Positions 11,556 to 22,954 of a DNA stretch of 64,000 nucleotides are shown one piece after another. Location of the stretch: the NCBI GenBank assembly GCA_951230915.1, contig OX579640.1:12978981-13042980 (forward strand). Direction: 5' to 3'. The notes beneath the pieces are model-generated. The model had not been told where the DNA came from, made no database searches, and saw nothing but the letters and a program-made list of their open reading frames with translations. Numbering within the stretch: position 1 is the stretch's first letter; each line of letters starts with the position of its first letter. The position numbers and the translations under genes are program-made. Source of the stretch: Antitrichia curtipendula. Its lineage: Eukaryota > Streptophyta > Bryopsida > Hypnales > Leucodontaceae.

Positions 11556-12150
11556 GATGCTGCTGCTATCTCTTGCTACCACTATCACAGAGAATTACGT
11601 ACAGAACTTCCAATTGTTTCTGAAATTGGCGTGCTGCTCAATACATATCTCTCCTCACCACAAACCGTGGATCCAGGTACAGTACCTATTTCTTGTCCAT
11701 TTGGTGTCGATTGCGATTTGATTTTGGGTGTGCGTCCCTTCTACACTCAATGCCGTGGGACTCTCCATCTCTTGTGCTGTGGATCGGAACAGGCAGTGAA
11801 CAGTGAGTTCGAATGATTGGTTAGAGGACTCACCGTGCCGGGACACTCTACCTTTGGCCACTCACACTTCGAGACTTGGACACTTGTTGGTGATGCAACA
11901 AATTAGAGGAATTCCCAAACTGGAAAGCAACCTTGCCATGTTGCCGGATTTCCGTTCTGGGAGAGGGAAACGTTTCCATGACACTGTTCGTCATATCTCC
12001 ACAAAACGTACATTTAAGACTGGAAAAAGACGGATTGCAAAGTTGCAACACATGGACAGGACAAATGCTCATGACGTAGAGCTGATGGCAAGGCGAGGTG
12101 CGTGGGCAACACCGGAAAGAGCACGAGAGAGAGAAACTGGAATCCTAATA

Positions 12151-12370
12151 AGGTAGCTCTACCCAATTCCGACCACTGACCCAATTCCACCCAAATGAAA
12201 AGCCTTCATTGATTCCAGAATACAAATCTGTGACTGTTGTACATGCCTTAACTTTACAATACATGCAAGTTAAGGCATGTACTACAGTCACAGATTTGTA
12301 TTCTAGAATCAATGAGGGCTTTTCATTTGGGTGGAATTGGGTCAGTGGTCGGAATTGGGTAGAGCTACCT
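12151..12370. mobile_element. Near-perfect hairpin MITE with AGGTA ends and TA flanks, copy b
   Basis: The 220-bp sequence is almost entirely an inverted repeat, with arms of about 100 bp. The arms begin AGGTAGCTCTACCCAATTCC and the loop centres near 12255. TA flanks both sides (12149-12150 and 12371-12372). The ends match the other AGGTA/TA elements. The near identity of the arms indicates a young element. If transcribed it would fold into a long double-stranded RNA. Confidence 0.85.
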
Positions 12371-12889
12371 TAGTAGACTACTGGTTGGCCTACATGAAGA
12401 GTCTATTCTAAGAAGCGACCTAGGTTTTTCATACTCGGTGAAGCGGTGGAGTGAGTAATTTTTTTTTTTTAATTTACGAGGTTTGTTGTAAGCCCAAGAA
12501 AAATCTTGCCCAAGTTGTTTTGTAATTTTATAACATTGATGTTATATTTTATAAATTTTCAAAACTAAATGTTACATACGCCATTGGACTCCCTTTAAAC
12601 TATGATGGATAAGTGACTGTTCAACGTACGGAAGAAATCTGGAGTAGGTACACACAAAAGTCAATTTGGATTGACTATTCACGAAACTTGGATCGAATGT
12701 ATGAACATATCCCCCGTAGTGGGAACATAATTTTTTTTTTCTATTTGGGGTGATTGAATCAAAAGTTATGTTGCCCTGGATTTTTTGGACAATTTAGTCA
12801 ACTTCAGGTAGCATGTGCAAAACTCCTCCTCTACTTCTGAAATTTGGCAAGTAAGTCACTTACATGATACAAGACGCAAATGTAAGCAA

Positions 12890-13790
12890 AGTTAGTAGGG
12901 GGCTTGGGAGCGGTTTGTTAGGAACATTTTCTTTGACATTTTCAAGATTCTTCTCTAAATTTTGTCCATAAATTTTGATTGGAGACTCAAAATCTCAAAA
13001 CGGATAATCAGAGATGAAATTTAACTTAATTTACCAACATTTTTTACTTCAAAGTTTAAAAAAAAATTATTCTACTTTGTCAAAATGAAGCCTAAAATTA
13101 TATTTTGAACAAAATTTGTACTTTTTACTTAACTAAAAGCAGTTGAGCTCCTACTAATTCTAATTTCTATATCTCATAAAGCTTGTTTTACCCCCTACCC
13201 CCTTTCTTGTATAAAGAGCTTCTCTTCTAATTTTTGTACACACAAAATAATTGGCATTTGAAGCTATGTGAAATAATTGCCACATATTTTGTTTCGATTT
13301 AACTTAATACCAAATTTTCTAAAATTAATGAAGTGGTTATTTCAAATTGCCATCACTTCCTAAGACATTGTTATGAATTCATGAGTCCCCAAAAAATGTT
13401 AGTGGAGTGTCCCCGTTTGAACCTAGGGCAACAATCTACCCAAGCTTCTCTCATATAAAGACCCTTGGCCATGCTACCTCCCCCCAATTCTTCAAAAACA
13501 ACATTTCCCCCTATATTCTCATAGGCAAATCCAGTTATAACTTTTTTTGGTGAAGTGGCAAAGTACTCATCAAGTGTCCTTACATCCAATTCTTTTTATA
13601 AATGTAGTAAATATTTTGTTCTTAGTAAGCCGCCTAAAATTGTTATGTTGCCAAAAATCTTTGTTTGGTCCATTAGGGATTAATTAAGGCTTGAGTTGTG
13701 TTTCCTTAAATTTATTGGCTTCATAGATTTGGCTTCAAAATTCCATGGCTTTAGTCATGTCTATTTTTTATCATCTAATGCATCTTAATT
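12890..13790. repeat. Fourth, partial copy of the SAUR far-upstream flank
   Basis: The sequence aligns with about 19190-21030 of locus 2 and, reversed, with about 200-1040 of locus 1. Shared blocks include GGTTTGTTAGGAACATTTTC, GGAGACTCAAAATCT and TTGTTTGGTCC. No SAUR coding sequence accompanies it. At the place where locus 2 carries the TTAA element, this copy has no insertion, although the junction has diverged. The block may be a decayed transposon that moved independently of SAUR. Confidence 0.6.
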
Positions 13791-13902
13791 TTTTCAATAT
13801 ATAAAACTATCGGCTATTCTAATTTTGACCTTTACATGAATTAACTCTAAAAAAACATTATGTCCTTCAGAGCTACTCAAAAAAAAATGATTCAATGTTT
13901 AA

Positions 13903-14875
13903 CCCCTCACCGCCCAAGGCCTAACCATGTCAAAAAACAACTTTCCTTTTCAAGTGTTATAAGTCTAAATGTGAGTAAGGTATAAAAATCTCAACCGTAC
14001 AATATTGTAGTGTGCATGTTGTAGATGGTGTAAATCAAATTTGGGATCATTTGACCGTATAGATTGAAAGATTATAATGTTTCAGTGTTGAAAAAAGATG
14101 CTGAAATTGTCCTTAAAACACATTTCGAGGTGAAATTCGATTTCTAAACCTACTCAAATGAAAAAACTTTGAACTAAGAAGTGATTCAAAACCAAAAGAA
14201 AAATACTTTGGTGGGAAAAAAAATCATTCAATTGACTAATTGCGTTTGCAAAATTGTTTTGAAATGTCAAAAAACAGTGAAAAAAGTAGCAAAAAAAAAC
14301 ATCTATTGCTGAACCTACCTCTACTAAAATACCTCTCAGTCAATCATAACTTCTTGGATTGGTATGAAATTTTTACCACAAGAACTAGACTAGTATGCTC
14401 AACTTTTACAATAAAAATTATTGAAATCTAACCTTTTTTGAAGAAGTTATAAGCCGCCGAAGTTCACTATAATGCAGAAATGTCTGTATTTTGAACTTCG
14501 AATTGCTCCCAAGCATTCGAAACAACTTGGATTGACATTAAAATTTTCCTACATTAAGTAGACTTTATGGGGAACAAAACCCAACAAATTTTATTCAAAA
14601 ATAACATTTGATGAAAAAGATACAAGCCCCCAAAGTTGCAGCCATCTCAATGCAGTGTGGTGAATTGAAATTGAATCTGCGAACTTTGAATGGCTTCCAA
14701 AAATCCAATACATCTTGGATAGATCTGAAATTTTTACCACAAGAACTAGTCTAGTATGCGCAACTTTTTCAATAAATTTTATTAAATTTGGACACCGGAC
14801 GCAAAAGTTACAGCACTTTGAAGTTGATTGCTAGACTGTGTGAGGCCACTTTTGGGCCCCTTGGGCGGTGAGGGG
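13903..14875. mobile_element. TTAA-flanked element with perfect 17-bp terminal inverted repeats
   Basis: This 973-bp element sits between TTAA at 13899-13902 and TTAA at 14876-14879. The ends are CCCCTCACCGCCCAAGG and its exact reverse complement. The ends differ in sequence from the CCCCTAAAGGACC group but keep the CCCC start and TTAA target, so this is a second subfamily. No coding frame is present. Confidence 0.85.
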
Positions 14876-15795
14876 TTAAACAAATAAGCGCATTCCAAGT
14901 TTCTACCAAGAAAAAGTTGTTTAGTCTATGCTTATTGTCTTCAACATTCTTCCAAGGTTAAATGATGAATTCAATCAATTTTGGGAAGTTTAATTTTTTT
15001 ATAGTTTTATTGTATTTTATTAGTACGACAATCTATTGAATTGTTCTTACGTTTCTTTATTTTGAATGAAATGACATTAAAAAAATGTGCAAATTCAAGT
15101 TGCTAGCAACATTGATAATGCATTGTAGATAAATTGATGAAAGGTTGTTGAAAGGGCATGCAAAGCACTCGTAGCAATATTCAGTAATAAAAATAGTTGT
15201 GCCACCTCTAGAGAATGTTGCACAACTCTTGCCCAAGAAAATCCCAACTATCATGATCAAAATTTAATATTAAACAGACAGTGTACATTTCAAAGCCTAC
15301 ATTAGTTCCAATATAAAAGTCATCATTGGAATTATATTATTAATAATGACCACTTATATAAAGCATTCTAATCTTCAATTGTGATTATTTAGTCAAATTA
15401 AAAAATAATATGTTATAAATTTCTTAGTATAAAATAAATAAATCCTTTAGAGGGGCTTAACAAAAAAATATGTTTCTTTGCAATATGAGAAAAGTCTTTT
15501 GAATATGCCATCCAATTTCTTCATGATCTTTTATGATTTCTAAAATGAAATAAAAAAATATGGATACATTTTATTTCAATAAATTATGTAAGAAATCACA
15601 AGCAATACATTTGATTTCCATACAATTTTTATGTCAAAGCTAGAACTGAAATTTGGGGAGGTGAAGCTTCTTGGAATATTTTTTAATAAATTTGTCTTGA
15701 AAGACAAGAGGAATTGACATCTGTTCCAAGTTGTTTCATATTTTTTGGAGCTCTGTGAAATTAGTTATAAAAATTTGAAGTTGAAATGGCATAAG

Positions 15796-15906
15796 GTTCT
15801 AAAAACGTCCACCTCCTAAAATGTACATTGTTTGTACATTGATGAAGGCTATGAAAAAAAAAACTTACAAATAGTGTACATTTAAGGAGGTGGACGTTTT
15901 TAGAAC
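15796..15906. mobile_element. Small hairpin MITE
   Basis: The arms begin GTTCTAAAAACGTCCACCTC and are nearly exact reverse complements over about 45 bp around a short A-rich loop. No clear target duplication was seen, so its superfamily is undecided. Confidence 0.7.
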
Positions 15907-16845
15907 TTGTATTTTTTGTATAGGAGCAACTGAAGATGCAAAGTAGAGTACAAGCTTCTTAACTCCTAAATGTCCAAGGTCTTTTTGAACTTCTAGGAAT
16001 TTACTCTAAATTGAATAAAAAATCAACATTTTGAAAGTTATATCAATTTTTTTGAATTGTAATTGTACAAATTCAAACTAGTTATGTTAGAGATTACATA
16101 TGGAAAGAAAACGTAACAATATCATTTATGGATTGAAAGACTATAATGTTTGATTATGAAGGTGTTAAATTTGCAAAAGTGATTTGAAGTCTTTCAATCC
16201 TCTCTTCACATGTCAAATCTAAAAAGTTGGTCACTAAAAAAATATGAGGATAAAGGGCCTAACATGCTTAACTCCAATTTATGGCTTCTCAAAATCTATT
16301 CTACAATTTTTTAAAGGAATTTCTAATGCAATCTTTCCTATGAGATCTAGTGTATTTGAGGCTCATTTCCAAGAGCCTTCAATATTGTGGAAAGTAAAGA
16401 TTACAATGGACATCCTTGCACAAAAATCTTGAATAGAAAAATCATAATCAATTTTCAAAATTGGATATTTGATGCCAAAATTAGACTTCAAAATAGATTT
16501 TTTCAAAAATATAAACTACTAAAAATAGCAACTTGGTTAGGTTTTATTTAACTTCAAAGTACTCTCGACACCAAAATTTGGTGCCTTGTCACATAAAATG
16601 CTCATACAATAAAATGTTGGAATGCATATTTGGAAGTTTTTTTGTGTTTTGTTTAGTCTTCCTCATTTGGTCACAGATGCCAAGCGGAGGGCTTTGGAAT
16701 CTAACGTTCATTTCATTTTAAAAGCTTGCAACTAATCTATTGGGATATTCTTCACCTTCTTTCTCGAAGTTGGACAAACTCATGATCAAATTGAAACCTC
16801 TATATCTTTATTCAATACCTTTAATCTTTGAATAATTAAAAAATT

Positions 16846-16917
16846 CACTAGAAGAAGCCTGTGTTTTTTTGACGTAAAAAATTTTGACGTCAAAAAAAAC
16901 ACAGGTTTCTTCTAGTG
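16846..16917. mobile_element. CACTA-type MITE, copy a (72 bp)
   Basis: Terminal repeats begin CACTAGAAGAA and continue CCTGTGTTTTTTTGACGT. The target duplication ATT lies at 16843-16845 and 16918-16920. Locus 1 has the empty site with one ATT (reverse strand near 4958). The CACTA ends and 3-bp duplication are diagnostic of the CACTA (En/Spm) superfamily. The element is little more than its two ends. Confidence 0.85.
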
Positions 16918-17371
16918 ATTGAGTCCAAGCGGCTGCAATTAGTGTAGAATTCAACAAGAGGTATACTCCATTGGCTGCTAATTACACCTACTTATTGAGG
17001 TAATAGGAAAAACACAACAATAAATCTTGGACTTGAACTTAAAAGGATATCTCAGTCTATTGATATATAGATATGCCTTTCCAAGATTACTACATAAATG
17101 AAACTCCACATCCATACAAAATAGTATCAACTTCTCATCACAATCAATTCAAATTATCAATAGAGCCATAAAATTTATCCTAGCCCTCTAACTGAAATCA
17201 CAGTTCCTGGTAATTTACTCCAAGTTCCCTGGCAAATATTTGAGGGCCATGCCGAAAGACGGTTATCCCATGAACAAAACATTCAAAAGTCGCCAAACAC
17301 TTGTGTGAGATGGAAAAGAGCATGATTTCAAATTCATCAAAGTTTTTTTTATACATGGACAGGCTACCTTA

Positions 17372-17788
17372 AGGTAGACAAGCCTATTACCACCCTGATT
17401 TGCGATCTGACTATGTTGGAGTTAACTTCAATGGGGTCACCTATTTTTCAAAGGTGTATGCATGTTTCACAAATCAAACCTAAGTGGAATTATAATTTTC
17501 TAATGAAAATTGAAATTTCTATAAATTGTTGAAGTTGACTGCCCTGAAATTACAAATCCGCCCATGGATTAATTTATAAAAGTCAGATCAACAACCCATT
17601 ACCGCCATAGATTATATCTATGAGTACTTGGATATCCACCAATCAATGGTAGACACGTTACCCAAGCTAAAATTAATGAGCTGATTTTGTCAGAAAAATA
17701 GATGGACTTAGATGAATTTCAGGGTGGTAATGGGGCCAAAAGTAAGATGTTGGAAATAGGAAGCTGACGGGAATAGGCTGGTTTACCT
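17372..17788. mobile_element. TA-flanked MITE with AGGTA ends, copy c
   Basis: This 417-bp insertion has ends AGGTAGACAAGCCTATTACC and, reversed, AGGTAAACCAGCCTATTCCC. TA lies at 17370-17371 and 17789-17790. Locus 1 has the empty site: its reverse strand reads GGCTACCTTATGTGCTG (near 2464-2470). An alternative reading is a 7-bp TACCTTA duplication, but TA with AGGTA ends agrees with the three related elements. The interior also holds an inverted pair TTACCACCCTGA / TCAGGGTGGTAA. Confidence 0.8.
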
Positions 17789-17942
17789 TATGTGCTGCCT
17801 GGAGTAACTTCTAAAGTACAGAGCTGCAGGTTCAGGCTTTGCAGAACAGGCTGGGGGCCACTAAAGACACTGGTCTTCTCTGTTATTTGTGTTGCTTGCG
17901 TATTTCTAATTTCTACAACCCTAAATTTAAGGTACAATATCA

Positions 17943-18344
17943 TCATTCTAGCAAATATGGTAAGCTAGTGGTCATATTGTTGGGAAGGCCGAAGACTCCT
18001 GCCGCAATTTGATGCTCCAAAACAGATTGGTTGTTGGTCTCAATGAGCTGCACGACAAGCTCAAAAAATAGGACATCACAATCCATGATCAAGCCCCAGT
18101 TGGGGTTGTATCCAAATTCCTCTGTCGATTGTGTCAACAACATTTGGAAGAGGTGATTGTCGAGGACCTTGGTTTTGATCACGAATCGGCGCCTCTCGTC
18201 ACCAACGTACACGACAAAGGAGCCCTTGGGGACATCACTAGGAAGAGCGTCTTTGTCTTGAAGCTTGACGTAGCCATTGTGGGGTGCCAACTTGTGTTGC
18301 ACCTTGTGCAATGTCTTTTGCAATTGCTTGCTCAATTTCCCCAT
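17943..18344 (-). CDS. SAUR-like small auxin-up RNA protein, copy 2
   Basis: This is an intronless 133-aa SAUR protein, the same length as copy 1 and nearly identical through the core (DVPKGSFVVYVGDE, RRFVIKT, DNHLFQMLL). It differs by scattered substitutions such as Trp for Gly in the NPNWGL segment. The TATA box (18575-18582 reversed) and the leader are conserved with copy 1. About three promoter modules lie upstream. The open frame and the mainly conservative changes suggest it is functional. It should act like copy 1 in cell expansion, but expression may differ because of the module number and the transposon in the 3' flank. Confidence 0.88.
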   Translation of the reverse strand: MGKLSKQLQKTLHKVQHKLAPHNGYVKLQDKDALPSDVPKGSFVVYVGDERRRFVIKTKVLDNHLFQMLLTQSTEEFGYNPNWGLIMDCDVLFFELVVQLIETNNQSVLEHQIAAGVFGLPNNMTTSLPYLLE

Positions 18345-18595
18345 GATTCTAAATTCTAACTTTTAAAATAAACAAATGTTTGAAACGTGTGAGTGAGTTA
18401 TCAAAGTTGTTGTTCTTTACAACAAAACAATAAAATGCATCACTATAAGCACGGGGGGTGAAGAATGGTGTGTAAATGCCTACTACAATTGAAGTGGACT
18501 TGATGGAAGTAATAAAATGGAAGCAATGTTGATCCATCAATGTGGTGTGAGTAAAAAACTGAAGGAGGTGTAGTCTTTTATAGGTGTTTGGTACT

Positions 18596-18800
18596 GGAAA
18601 AAAAGTAAAAGGTCTTTTACTTTCTTTTAAACATATGCAAAGGGCTTTTACTTTGGAGAAGGGAAAAACGTAAAAGATCTTTTACTTTTATTTAAACCTC
18701 TTTTACTTTGGAGTAGGACAAAAATGAAAAGATCTTTTACTTTTTTTCAGACATTCACAAAGGGCTTTTAGTTTGGAGAAGAACCAAAAAATCTTTACAT
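18596..18800 (-). promoter_or_regulatory. Tandem AAAG-rich promoter modules upstream of SAUR copy 2
   Basis: Three units are present, each with AAAAGTAAAAGGTCTTTTAC-like hairpin sequence followed by GGGCTTTTACTTTGGAGAAG. Copy 1 has about two units. The unit count was made by eye. Confidence 0.5.
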
Positions 18801-20053
18801 TGTAGAAGAAAGGCAACAAATAATGTATGATGTTTCCTATCTCATTCATTCAAGTGATTCATTTTCTTCCTTGGTGTAATTTTTCATTTTTCACATAATT
18901 TTTCTTAGACATATTTGATTTCAAGCAACTAAAACAATTTATTCATGAATTGACTTGGATTTGGAATTCTTTTTGGCAAATTTCACTTGCAATTCTTACA
19001 TGATATGTTGTTCATGTGAAGCCAAGCTCTACGTGATTACATGTCACTGGTCATTTTTGAGGTTTAAGAGGATTTTTGGAGCTAGGTTAGTGTGAGACTT
19101 GGAAGCTAGGTTAGTAAGGTCTTGAGAGCTAGGTTAGTGGGGTCTTTGGAACCAAATTAGCAGTGGTCTTAATAAACAAGTTAGGGGTTTGGTGGGAGGT
19201 GGAACCAAGTTATTTGGGGATTGGATGGAGCTTTGGGGAGCAAGAGTTAGTCAGGGTCTTGGAAGTGGGTTGTTAGGGACATTTTCTTTGACATTTTCAA
19301 ACTTCATCTCTAAATTTTTTCCATAGCTTTTGACTGGAGACTCAAAATTTCTAATGGATTTAAAAAAATGAAAATTAGCTTGATTTTCCAACTTTTTTTT
19401 GTTCAATTTTTTTAAAGCGTGATTCTTCTATACCCAAATGATGATTGAAATTCTACTTAACTTTAAACAAAATTCCTACTCCTAATGTTGTTGAACTCCT
19501 ACTTATTCTAATTTTCATATCCAACAAGGTGTGTTTTACTTCCTAGCATCCCTTTTCTATAAAGAACTTATCTTCTAACTTCTATACACACAAATAAGTG
19601 GCATTTGAAGCTATGTGAGATAGTTGCCATATATTTTGGTGTCTTTCAATTTAATGCCGAATTTTCTAAAACAAATGGAATAGTGATTCCTAATTGCCAC
19701 CACCTCCTCATATATTGTGACAAATTTATGAGTCCAAAAGAATGGTAGAGAAGTGTCTTGGTCTTGACATTGGGCAACAACATGCCCAAGGCCCTATTCA
19801 AGCTCCTCTAGGCATTGTAATGCAAATTTTGCTCTAGTGTAAAGACCTTTGACCTTGCTACCCCGCTTGTCCATCAAAAATGGCGTTTCCTCCCATAATT
19901 CCTCATAGGCAAATCCAATTGTAATTTTTTTGGTGAAGTGGCAAAGTACTCCTTCTCCTTATATAAAAAATAAAAAAATACAGTGATACTTTTGTTTTTA
20001 GTGAGTATCCCAAAAATTGTTATATTGCCAAAAATTGTTGTTTGGTCCTTTAA

Positions 20054-20974
20054 CCCCTAAAGGACCAAGGCCATTTTTCTGCCCCAAAACACTCAAAACT
20101 GCCATTTCTATAGCAAAGAGTTCAAAAAATTGAAAATTGTTTTTTTTTCACATCTAACCGTAGGATCTTATACCTAACTAGTATGAAAATGTGTGGAAAA
20201 AATTTCAGAATATTTGACCGCACAGATTGCAAGATATCTGCGTTTAAAGTGAAAAAAACAAGTTTTTCAGCACATTGCGGGACTAGATTTTATGACTTTG
20301 AACATTTTTAACTTAAATATTTTGCACTACAGAGTTTTGAGCTTTTAATCTTTGTAGTGGAGAATTGAGTTGAGAGTCTAGGTTAAAAAAAAAACCCAAA
20401 AAAACTTAATTTTCATTATTAAAAAAATTGTTAAGTAGAAGTAGGTACAAGATAGAAAGAAAATCTAAAATATCAATATCTTTTATATGGAATTAAAAAG
20501 CACTAATCCCAATGGTGAGATTGTTCTAGCAAAAAAACTAAACCTTGTAGAACTTTTTTTTTTGAAAAATTATAAAAATTGCATTCAGAAATGAATCCTA
20601 CAAGTTATTTTTTCAGGAAGATGCTCTAAGCGCCCGAAAAACAAGCTTGTCCATAACATTCTCATAACAAATCCAAATGAAATGAATTAAAGCTTTCCAG
20701 ATAGACAAAAATATAATCTATAAGAAAAAAAAATTAGAAAAAATAAAAATAAAAAATTGCAAATTTTTTTTGCTGCCCCTCGACCCTTGTTTTGAGCTAT
20801 TTGGGCATAACTTTTTTTCCCGGGCACCAATTGTGAAAAAAATTAGATTCCCATGAAGCTAATCAGATTTCCTACCTCCAAAAAAAGTTTCAAAAAATCA
20901 GGAGAAAATTTCAGCCCGTAGGTACCTGCCCGAAAACTCATTTGTCCCCCGAGGGGACAATGGTCCTTTAGGGG
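20054..20974. mobile_element. TTAA-flanked piggyBac-like MITE with a precise empty site in locus 1
   Basis: This 921-bp element lies between TTAA at 20050-20053 and 20975-20978. The ends are CCCCTAAAGGACCAAGGCC and, reversed, CCCCTAAAGGACCATTGTCC. Locus 1 (reverse strand, TTAA at 259-262) reads GCTCCTTTAAAGGTAAG, exactly the sequence expected before insertion. The right subterminal GTCCCCCGAGGGGAC palindrome matches the element at 3204-4131. It has no coding capacity. Confidence 0.9.
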
Positions 20975-21302
20975 TTAAAGGTAAGTCAAGACTAGAGTTG
21001 TGTGGCATCAAATTTCAAGGCTTCAATCACTTAAATATAATTCTAATATCACCTTCAACTACTCATAATTCAACTGTAGCCATTCAAGAAAATTGTGTAC
21101 AACTAATAATATAAGTTTGTATACCTTTAAGCATAATTCATTTGAATGATTGAGGTTCTAATTGATCATATGACTAGTGCACAATAGAGTTGTAGTCCTT
21201 TTTGCCTATATATCTCTTGGAAAATATACATATAGAAGCAACAACTAGAATAATAAAATTCCTTTTCAAATAGTGTGTGTATAAAACAATGTAAGTGTTT
21301 AA

Positions 21303-22227
21303 CCTCTAAAGTTCTATGACTATGTTTTCACAAATAACACTCAAGAACTGCCATTTTTAGTACAAGTACCAAATTTTTGAAAAAAATAAATTTTGACACA
21401 TATAACCGTAGGATCTTGTAGTATGCTGACTTGACAACATGAGGAAAAAATTTCAGAAATTTCCACTGCGTGGATTGCAAGATATAAGAATTAAAATTCA
21501 TTAAAATCATTTGTTTGGCCTTGCAAATAACTGGGCAGCTGCTTTTCACAAGCTCACTTTTCTATTAAAAATGTCCCAAATGGTGATGCTTCTTTGGATT
21601 CATTTTTCTAGAGAAGTTGTCTACATGCTTGAAAATTTTCACATCATTTGGAGTTGTACAACATATTTATTTGAAAAAAATAATAAGTAGAAAGAAGTAG
21701 AGAATGATTGGAAATACAAAATTGTTAAGAATTTGGTTATGGAATGAAAAAATGTCAATCCCAATGGTTGCAATGTTGTATTAAAAAATCTACATCCTAT
21801 GATTTTATTTTTTTAAATATTGAAAATTGAATAAGATAAAGGACTTCAAAGTTTATTTTTGAATAAAGAATCCATAACTACCCGCAAACTAAAATTCCTC
21901 ATAACTTTTGACTCATTGGTCAAAATGGAATGATTAAAAGCTTTCCACATATATATAACTCTAGAAAACCAATTTCAAATTTTTGTTTATGAAAAAAAGT
22001 GATTTTTTATGATTTGCCCGGATTGCCCGGCAGGAAAAAAAAGTAACATATTAGGCCATAACTTTTGACTCGTATTTCCAAATGTCATGAAATTTAGTGC
22101 ATATGAAAGATATTCCTTGCATACAACTTTTGTTAAAAATTTCAGCCAAAAATATGAAAATCTCTAGTCACAAGTACTTGCCCAAAATTTCTATACTACC
22201 CAAAAATGCATGTTGGTCCTTTAGGAG
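21303..22227. mobile_element. TTAA-flanked piggyBac-like MITE, full-length relative of the element at 2802
   Basis: This 925-bp element lies between TTAA at 21299-21302 and TTAA at 22228-22231. The ends are CCTCTAAAGTTCTATGAC and, reversed, CTCCTAAAGGACCAACATGC. It starts 320 bp beyond the previous TTAA element. Its interior contains the uninterrupted version of the place where 3204-4131 inserted. An 'ORF' inside (21328-21549) is spurious. Confidence 0.8.
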
Positions 22228-22899
22228 TTAAGTTACTACAATTCAAGAAATTGGTTGAAAGTTACACCATCGAGATCAGGATTTCCTTGCTCCTTGTCTA
22301 CTAGCTTTGGGCTTAATCATTGTTTTGCAGTGCTTTCAAAAGTGGCATGCATGTTTAATATGCTTATCATGGCTAATGAGAGTTTTTTTTTTAAAAGGTT
22401 TTAACTCATGGAAGTGGCACTTAGTAGGAAATTTATAAATTAAGTGTGAGTAAAGGATAAATGTAATAGAGGGCTATGAACCAATACACATATTCTAAAA
22501 ATACTCTATGAAATTGAAATATTTTAGAAGATATTTCTCAAATATTCTATCAATATTCTTTGAATTGAATTTTCACATGATATTTTGGCACTACTTGTCT
22601 TTTAAATTAGTTTATTACTTTACATATTTTGAATTAAAAAGACCTTATTTTTTTGCTCATGTGGTTTCTACAAATTACACATACTGAACTATTCTAGTAT
22701 TAACTTTAGAAATACAAGTTTTGAATCATGAAAAATAAAAACTCTAAAAAATGTTTGTATTCTTTTGATTATCAAATTATCATATATAGATAATTATGAT
22801 ATTTACAATGTATGAGATAATAAAAGATTTGGAGTTTTTTTTAGCAAATTGATAGATTACAATTATAGTAGATGCTAGACTATACTATGGCTAGAAGAT

Positions 22900-22954
22900 C
22901 ATTGTGGGACAAAAAATTCAAGCCAACATGAAGATCATTATGGGACGGAGGGAG
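22900..22954. mobile_element. Stowaway-like terminal sequence
   Basis: Reversed, the end reads CTCCCTCCGTCCCATAATG next to TA (22955-22956). This is the hallmark of plant Stowaway (Tc1/mariner) MITEs. The matching far end was not found, so the left limit is arbitrary and the copy may be a fragment. It borders SAUR locus 3. Confidence 0.55.

Larger units (their letters stand above)
16725..21045 (-). repeat. SAUR segmental duplication, locus 2 (inverted arm)
   Basis: This is the reverse-oriented counterpart of 195-5075. Homology runs from the AAGCTTGCAACTAATCTA around 16725 to CAATCACTTAAATAT near 21040. It carries three insertions that locus 1 lacks: a CACTA MITE (16846-16917), an AGGTA/TA MITE (17372-17788) and a TTAA element (20054-20974). 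It lacks the locus 1 insertions at 2802-4417 and 4518-4928. The insertions therefore occurred after the duplication. Confidence 0.8.

Noticed and set aside
11343..11816. 157-codon plus-strand frame near the CCD1 first exon
   Set aside because: It is antisense to exon 1 and the upstream region, without recognisable homology.
17365..17790. 7-bp TACCTTA target duplication suggesting a hAT or Mutator element
   Set aside because: Three other elements show the same AGGTA ends with TA only, so TACCT is better read as part of the element end and TA as the duplication.
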